Part shown: piece after piece, positions 14,669 through 19,120 of the stretch
Position numbering within the stretch: position 1 is the first letter of the stretch
Layout: every line of letters begins with the position of its first letter
Source of the DNA: JAKVKY01 sp964293585
GTDB lineage: Bacteria > Bacillota > Negativicutes > Acidaminococcales > Acidaminococcaceae
Direction: 5' to 3'
Length of the DNA: 19,120 nt
Assembly (NCBI GenBank): GCA_964293585.1
Contig: CAXYYS010000039.1
Span: 1 to 19,120, forward strand
Program-made: the position numbers and the translations under genes
The notes under the pieces: model-generated
Databases searched by the model: none
What the model saw: the letters and a program-made list of their open reading frames with translations, nothing else
What the model was told of the DNA's origin: nothing

Positions 14669-14703
14669 AATCCGGCAGCAGGCCTAAGCCCGCTGCCCGG
14701 ATT
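14669..14703 (-). other. Stable stem-loop just after livK
   Basis: An 11-bp stem with one bulged base pairs AATCCGG and GCAG on one side with CTGC and CCGGATT on the other. It begins 11 nt after the livK stop codon and has no T run. Such a hairpin could protect the livK message 3' end and so raise the binding protein over the membrane subunits. Confidence 0.5.
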
Positions 14704-14713
14704 AAATTGCTGC

Positions 14714-15871
14714 TTAGTGTTTTACGTCTACGAAATCGATATATTTAAACTTACCATCTTTAACGGTCTTAATAACTGCACCCTTCAAAGGATCGCCGTT
14801 CTTATCAAACTCGGTCTTGCCGGTTACCAGTTCCAGACCCTTGGTAGCTGCAATCGCATCACGAATCTTGGTGCTGTCATCGGTACCGCCGCGTTTCATG
14901 GCATCATACGCAATCATGTAAGCATCATAGCCCAGAGCGTTAAAGGCAGAAGGTTCACCTTTATATTCCTTAACATAAGCTTCCATGAACTTCTTAGCTT
15001 CTGTGGTGGTTGCTCTTTCACGATCGAAGGCGCTAGAGAAGGCAATACCTTCCACATCCTTGCCGCCTACATCGATGAATTCCTGAGTTTCCCAGGTATC
15101 GCCGCCCATGAACTGAGCCTTAATACCTAATTGACGGGCCTGCTTAATCAGCAGGGCAGATTCGGTAAAGTTACCGGGTGCGAAAATGATATCCGGATTC
15201 TTAGCCTTAATATTGGTCAGGATGGCGGTAAAATCTTTATCGCCGGTCTGATAGTTAGCAACTTCAATAACCTGGCCGCCCAGTTTTTCGAAAGCGTCCT
15301 TAAAGAACTTAGCCAGACCTACGGCATAGTCGTTGGAAACTTCCTGGACGATAGCTACTTTCTTAGCGCCTTTCTTAAAAGCGTAGTTAGCCATAACGGT
15401 GCCCTGGAAAGGATCAATGAAGCAGGCACGGAAATAATAATCGTTGTTCAAAGTAACCTGGGGATTCGTGCAGCTGGTACCAATGGCAGGAACCTTAGCT
15501 TCCTTCACGATGTTGCCGGCAGCCATGGCCAGAGAAGAACCATAGGAACCCAGGATAACCTTAACCTTGTCTTTTTCAATCAGACGAGCAGCAACGTTAG
15601 CTGCTTCAGCCTTATCAGACTTGTTATCAGCTACTACCAGCTCAATCTTTTTGCCGTTAATTTCCGGATACAGCTTGTTAGCCAGCTTAATGCCGCGCAA
15701 TTCCAGTTCGCCGCCGGCTGCATTATCGCCGGTCAGAGGCAGGAACACACCTACTTTTACCGTCTTGGCATCTGCGCCGCCACTTTTGGCACCGCTACCG
15801 CCGCAACCAGCCAGCAGCGTCAAAGCTACTGCAGAAACTAACATCGCCGCAAAGAATTTCTTTACCCTCAT
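14714..15871 (-). CDS. livK: Branched-chain amino acid ABC transporter, substrate-binding lipoprotein LivK
   Basis: This 385-aa receptor captures leucine, isoleucine, valine or related amino acids outside the inner membrane and delivers them to LivHM. It has a lipoprotein signal: M1-RVKK, a hydrophobic core and lipobox LAGC with C23 as the lipidated residue, followed by a Gly/Ser-rich linker. The type I periplasmic-binding fold starts at VKVGVFLPLTGDNA (38-51). The ligand-pocket segments GSYGSS (108-113) and GTSCTNP (131-137) match the family's backbone-binding regions. The frame extends to 15910, but ATG 15871 has AAGGGGGA 6 nt upstream and begins the signal peptide. Exact substrate preference cannot be read. 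It is the promoter-proximal gene of the liv operon, with a clear promoter and a palindrome in its leader. Confidence 0.94.
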   Translation of the reverse strand: MRVKKFFAAMLVSAVALTLLAGCGGSGAKSGGADAKTVKVGVFLPLTGDNAAGGELELRGIKLANKLYPEINGKKIELVVADNKSDKAEAANVAARLIEKDKVKVILGSYGSSLAMAAGNIVKEAKVPAIGTSCTNPQVTLNNDYYFRACFIDPFQGTVMANYAFKKGAKKVAIVQEVSNDYAVGLAKFFKDAFEKLGGQVIEVANYQTGDKDFTAILTNIKAKNPDIIFAPGNFTESALLIKQARQLGIKAQFMGGDTWETQEFIDVGGKDVEGIAFSSAFDRERATTTEAKKFMEAYVKEYKGEPSAFNALGYDAYMIAYDAMKRGGTDDSTKIRDAIAATKGLELVTGKTEFDKNGDPLKGAVIKTVKDGKFKYIDFVDVKH

Positions 15872-15889
15872 TTTTAGTCCCCCTTCTGT

Positions 15890-15908
15890 GCATACAATTA
15901 TTGTATAC
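15890..15908. promoter_or_regulatory. Palindrome in the livK leader (candidate operator)
   Basis: ATACAAT (15892-15898) and ATTGTAT (15900-15906) are perfect inverted arms around a single T. An outer G-C pair (15890/15908) adds length with one mismatch. A one-base loop cannot fold as RNA without opening, so a DNA-binding repressor site is more likely. It lies between the predicted +1 (about 15924) and the ribosome binding site. The regulator is unknown. Confidence 0.45.
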
Positions 15909-15930
15909 ATGGTTAGATAATTACGGGTAG

Positions 15931-15959
15931 ATTATACCATTTCTGTAAAAAAGATACAA
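15931..15959 (-). promoter_or_regulatory. Promoter of the liv operon
   Basis: Reading the - strand: -35 TTGTAT (15959-15954), a 17-nt spacer, -10 TATAAT (15936-15931) with an extended TGG directly before it. The predicted leader is about 50 nt. No T-box or riboswitch fits in this distance. Confidence 0.7.
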
Positions 15960-16099
15960 TACTTGTGGTACAAAGTTAAACCAAATGTCTTTTACCACAA
16001 AAACATTCATAATTTGTTTACTAAAAATGGTCATAACCAGAAAAAAGGATTTTTTTAGTGGACTTTTGTCTATTCCAAATAGATTTTGCCTGTCTAAGT

Positions 16100-16130
16100 A
16101 AAAAACCTGTCCAGTGTAAATGGACAGGTT
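16100..16130 (-). terminator. Terminator of the metH operon
   Basis: A perfect 10-bp stem (AACCTGTCCA at 16104-16113, TGGACAGGTT at 16121-16130) with a 7-nt loop runs, on the - strand, into TTTTTT (16105-16100). It is one of the strongest intrinsic terminators in the window. Confidence 0.9.
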
Positions 16131-16189
16131 CCTTCAAAAAAACTTAAATATTTTTGCCGGGCCGGAAATCAGGCCTTCTTTTCTCCAAC

Positions 16190-18553
16190 TTATTCCGCCC
16201 TAAAAATACTGTTAGCATAATTAACGGCGGCAATAGCGTTAGGCGCATAAGCATCCGCTTTAATTTTTTCCGCATACTCCGCTGTCAAAACGGCACCGCC
16301 TACCAAAACCTTACAGGCCAGTTTTTGTTTCTGCAAAGCCGTGATGGTTGTTTCCATCGCCGTAACCGTAGTAGTCATCAGAGCTGAAAGCCCCACCAGT
16401 CGCGCCTCATATTTTTGCACCGCCGCTACCACCGTTTCCACCGGCACATCCTTGCCCAGGTCTACCACCCTATAGCCATAATTTTCCAGCAAGGCCTTCA
16501 CGATATTTTTGCCGATATCATGGATATCTCCCCGTACTGTGGCCAGAACAATCACATCACCTGCTGTAGCAGCCGTGGTGGCAAAAGCAGCTTTAATAAC
16601 TTCAAAGCCGGCCTTAGCAGCATCTGCACTCATGAGCAACTGGGGCAGGAAAAATTCTTTTTTCTCAAACTTGCCGCCCACATAATCAAGTGCCGGTACC
16701 ACATACTGATTAATAATTTCCAGAGGCTGGTTTCCCGCCGCTATCAGTTTTTGGGCGGCCTGACGGCTTGGTTGTACCAGGCCTCTCACAATAGCATCAT
16801 ATAAATTATAGTCTGTTATCGCAGTTACCGCAGCAGTTTTGGGAATATCCGCATAATGTGCCACATAATTTTTACAACCGGTATCTAAACCGTTCAAAGC
16901 CAGGCAGGCATGATAAATGCCCAACATCACCTCGCTCCGGGGATTTATAATGGCACAGCTTAGCCCGGCGGTCAGAGCCGCTGCAAAGAAAGCACTGTTA
17001 ATATGATCCCGGGCCGGCAAGCCAAAGCTGATGTTGGAAACACCCAGGATGGTCTTGACGCCCCGTGACTTTAAGGCCCGGATTACTTCCAGGTCCACCT
17101 TGGCATTATCATTGCCGGTACTGATGGTCAGCGCCAGGGGATCAATAATGATATCCCGTTCCGGTATGCCGTAGAGCCGTGCTCTTTTAATTATTTTTTC
17201 CGCAATGGCTAAACGTCCGGCAGCCGTAGCCGGAATCCCGGCATCATCCAGACAAAGCGCCACCAGAACCGCTCCATATTTTTTTGCCAGGGGCAGCACA
17301 GTGGTTAACGATTCTTCCTTGCCGTTCACCGAATTAAGCAGAGGCTTACCGTTATACACCCGCAAGGCTGCCTCCATGGCTGCATAGTTACTGGTATCCA
17401 GCTGCAGGGGCACACTGGTCACCGCCTGCAGAGCCTGCACTGCCCTTGGCAGCAGCTTAACTTCATCTGTACCAGGTACGCCTACATTCACATCCAGCAC
17501 CTGGACGCCGCGTTCCACTTGTTCCAGCCCCAGCCGGCATAAATAATCCATATCTTCCCGCTGGATAGCTTCCTTTAAAAGTTTTTTCCCGGTGGGATTA
17601 ATCCGTTCCCCTATCAGGATGGGGTTCTTCCCCAGGATAACACTGGTTCCGTAAGCCGTTACCGCCGTCAACTGCGTTTGTGCCATTCTCCCATGTACAG
17701 CCGCCGGGCCTACCGCCTTAACTAAAGCCGCCAGATGTTCCGGCGTCGTACCACAGCAGCCGCCTAAAAGTACACCGCCGGCCGTGGCTAAATCCTGCAT
17801 GAAGGCTGCAAAAGCTGCCGGCGTAATCGTATATACCGTACGTCCGTCTTGTTGTACCGGCAACCCCGCATTGGGATTGACGATGAGCGGCAATTCCGTG
17901 CAGGCTGCCCCCAGAGGTAATAATTTAATAAGCTGCTCAGGCCCCAAACCGCAGTTAAAGCCTACCGCATCCACACCTAACCCTTCAGCCATCCTGAAAG
18001 CCGTATCTACCTCGGCGCCATTTAAAAGTTTTCCACCTGCGTCAAAGGTAAAGGTACAGAAAACCGGCAGGCTGCTGTTTTCTTTGGCCGCCAGGATAGC
18101 TGCCTTAGCTTCATAGGTGTCACTCATGGTCTCAATCAAAATAGCATCAGCACCGGCTGCCACACCTGCCTTAACCACCTGGGCATATAGGTCTATCGCT
18201 TCGGTAAAAGGTAAGTCACCAAAAGGCTGCAACAGTTTACCGGTCGGCCCTAAATCCAAAGCCACCCAAGGCGCACCCGCGTCCCGGGCATTTTTTACCG
18301 CCGCTGCCACCACTGCCTCTACCTGATAGTCCGTGCCCCGGAATTTTAAAGCATTGGCGCCAAAAGTGTTGGTCTTAATAATTTGCGCACCGGCCTTGAT
18401 ATACGCACGATGAATAGCCTGCACCACCTGCGGGTGAGTCAGGTTCCAGATTTCCGGAAGCTCGCCGGCTTTTAGTCCCTGCTCCTGGAGCATGGTACCC
18501 ATAGCGCCGTCAAAAAATAAGATTTCCTTACCTAATTTATCTTGCAGATTCAT
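16190..18553 (-). CDS. metH: Cobalamin-dependent methionine synthase, without activation domain
   Basis: MetH moves a methyl group from methyltetrahydrofolate through cobalamin to homocysteine, giving methionine. The 787-aa protein has three of the four E. coli MetH modules. The homocysteine-binding barrel (about 1-290) has zinc ligands C201 and C266-C267 (GGCCGTT). The pterin-binding barrel spans about 311-570 (GERINPTGKK, DVNVG, NSVNGKE). The B12 cap and Rossmann domain (about 590-787) have RGDIHDIGKN with H678 as the cobalt lower ligand, plus SALMTTT and VGGAVLT. The AdoMet-binding reactivation domain is absent and is encoded by the gene 4 nt upstream. ATG 18553 is chosen because the longer frame (to 18652) lies within that gene; GGTGA lies 4 nt ahead. 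Two-part MetH is known in Thermotoga and several Firmicutes. Confidence 0.93.
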   Translation of the reverse strand: MNLQDKLGKEILFFDGAMGTMLQEQGLKAGELPEIWNLTHPQVVQAIHRAYIKAGAQIIKTNTFGANALKFRGTDYQVEAVVAAAVKNARDAGAPWVALDLGPTGKLLQPFGDLPFTEAIDLYAQVVKAGVAAGADAILIETMSDTYEAKAAILAAKENSSLPVFCTFTFDAGGKLLNGAEVDTAFRMAEGLGVDAVGFNCGLGPEQLIKLLPLGAACTELPLIVNPNAGLPVQQDGRTVYTITPAAFAAFMQDLATAGGVLLGGCCGTTPEHLAALVKAVGPAAVHGRMAQTQLTAVTAYGTSVILGKNPILIGERINPTGKKLLKEAIQREDMDYLCRLGLEQVERGVQVLDVNVGVPGTDEVKLLPRAVQALQAVTSVPLQLDTSNYAAMEAALRVYNGKPLLNSVNGKEESLTTVLPLAKKYGAVLVALCLDDAGIPATAAGRLAIAEKIIKRARLYGIPERDIIIDPLALTISTGNDNAKVDLEVIRALKSRGVKTILGVSNISFGLPARDHINSAFFAAALTAGLSCAIINPRSEVMLGIYHACLALNGLDTGCKNYVAHYADIPKTAAVTAITDYNLYDAIVRGLVQPSRQAAQKLIAAGNQPLEIINQYVVPALDYVGGKFEKKEFFLPQLLMSADAAKAGFEVIKAAFATTAATAGDVIVLATVRGDIHDIGKNIVKALLENYGYRVVDLGKDVPVETVVAAVQKYEARLVGLSALMTTTVTAMETTITALQKQKLACKVLVGGAVLTAEYAEKIKADAYAPNAIAAVNYANSIFRAE

Positions 18554-18557
18554 CTTG

Positions 18558-19120
18558 TCACCGCCTGAACTCACAGTTAGTATTTTTACAGCCCGCACAC
18601 TTTGCGCCATCTTTAGCGCTTTTTTCTCCCAAGTTCGCTTTGGTACCGGCACAGATGCCTATTACCGCCGTTACTGATTTAACCGGCGCCATCATACAGC
18701 CGTCAGTTAAGGTCAGGCCAATTTTTTGGACGTCCAGCAGGGAAAATATTTTAGGTTGCTCCGCCAAATCCCAGTCTCCGTAGCCCGGTGAAAACCGGGA
18801 TAACAGTCTCAGATTCGGAACCAGATTTTGTTCCAGCTCTGTACAGCAACTGTCACAATAAGTTTCAATCAAAGCCGCCGCCACAGCCTGGGCTGCTGCT
18901 CCCGTCGCTGCACTTTCCAAGGTCAAACGCCTTAAGGCGATATCTACTTTGATACCCAGCGTAGCCGCAAACAAAAAAAGTTCCCGGCAGCCGGCAAGAT
19001 GCCGGGCCAGGTTCCGGCTGGGGAAAAAAAAGTTTTTTCCCGCCGCCGCCCCCATACCCACCCGGACACCTGCTGTGGTGACCTGGCAGGCAAAACGACT
19101 GGCTGTGTGTTTATGTTGTT
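18558..19120 (-). CDS. MetH reactivation (AdoMet-binding activation) domain protein, 5' end cut by window edge
   Basis: This separate protein corresponds to the C-terminal activation domain of MetH. It reductively remethylates oxidised cobalamin using S-adenosylmethionine and an electron donor. Recognisable features are FPSRNLARHLAGCRELFLFAATLG, the AdoMet-site motif RFSPGYGDWDLAEQPKIFSLLD, then the segment GLTLTDGCMMAPVKSVTAVIGI. A short Cys cluster ends it (CAGCKNTNC), usual in free-standing homologues. The frame remains open to the end of the window, with family-like sequence before the first internal GTG (19061), so the true start lies outside. It ends 4 nt before metH, implying cotranscription and equimolar supply with the synthase. 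Confidence 0.88.
   Translation of the reverse strand, partial: QHKHTASRFACQVTTAGVRVGMGAAAGKNFFFPSRNLARHLAGCRELFLFAATLGIKVDIALRRLTLESAATGAAAQAVAAALIETYCDSCCTELEQNLVPNLRLLSRFSPGYGDWDLAEQPKIFSLLDVQKIGLTLTDGCMMAPVKSVTAVIGICAGTKANLGEKSAKDGAKCAGCKNTNCEFRR

Larger units (their letters stand above)
15872..16099. other. Intergenic region between metH and livK
   Basis: This region holds no gene. It contains the livK leader with a palindrome, the livK promoter, and upstream AT-rich sequence. That sequence includes an 8-bp inverted repeat, TTGTGGTA (15963-15970) and TACCACAA (15993-16000), 22 nt apart. From 16001 to 16099 I see only AT-rich sequence with short dyads such as TGGT-CATA-ACCA (16028-16039). 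Confidence 0.6.

Noticed and set aside
15131..15841. 236-aa open frame antisense to livK
   Set aside because: It lies entirely opposite a clear LivK coding sequence, has no ribosome binding site or family features, and arises from the codon bias of the real gene.
15872..15960. T-box or amino acid riboswitch ahead of livK
   Set aside because: The leader is only about 50 nt from the predicted +1, too short for a T-box, and no specifier loop, antiterminator or leader peptide is visible.
1..19120. CRISPR array, insertion sequence, prophage or tRNA/rRNA gene
   Set aside because: No regularly spaced direct repeats, transposase or integrase frames, terminal inverted repeats or tRNA-like cloverleaf sequences were found on either strand.

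Overview
The window looks like chromosomal DNA from a diderm, LPS-bearing Firmicute (Negativicutes). An Acidaminococcaceae-like anaerobe is my best guess. The reasons are a mixture of traits: an RND-type efflux permease, normally a Gram-negative feature; Firmicute-style strong Shine-Dalgarno sites; B. subtilis-like SOS boxes; and a methionine synthase whose reactivation domain is a separate gene. No rRNA, tRNA, insertion sequence, prophage gene or CRISPR array was seen. Genus-level placement is inference.

Layout. (a) 1-3973, + strand: a TetR/AcrR-type regulator followed by a 1055-aa RND permease and a strong terminator. (b) 3981-6136, - strand: a stand-alone ADP-ribosylglycohydrolase, then the azlC-azlD branched-chain amino acid exporter pair, whose genes overlap by 4 nt and have their own promoter. 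(c) 6137-8030: a Y-family DNA polymerase on the - strand, divergent from a 90-aa protein of unknown function. They share a nearly symmetric intergenic region with mirrored extended -10 elements and two SOS-box-like operators. (d) 8093-11014, - strand: a probable operon of a TVP38/TMEM64-type membrane protein, a CYTH (triphosphate tunnel) protein and a 432-aa exported protein of unknown function. (e) 11022-15960, - strand: a complete high-affinity branched-chain amino acid ABC importer in the order livK-livH-livM-livG-livF, with tight or overlapping gene junctions inside livHMGF and two hairpins separating livK from the rest. (f) 16100-19120, - strand: a cobalamin-dependent methionine synthase (metH) without its C-terminal activation domain, preceded 4 nt upstream by the activation-domain gene, which runs off the end of the window.

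The genes form independent modules, not one pathway. Amino acid handling is the main theme: branched-chain amino acid import by Liv, export by AzlCD, and methionine synthesis by MetH with its reactivator. The most interesting signals are the symmetric, apparently SOS-controlled dinB/90-aa divergon; the exported Gly-zipper protein in the TVP38-CYTH operon; the TVP38 promoter, whose predicted +1 falls on the first ATG; and palindromic elements around the livK promoter. Several start codons were moved from the longest-ORF start because ribosome binding sites, promoters or overlaps argue for it.
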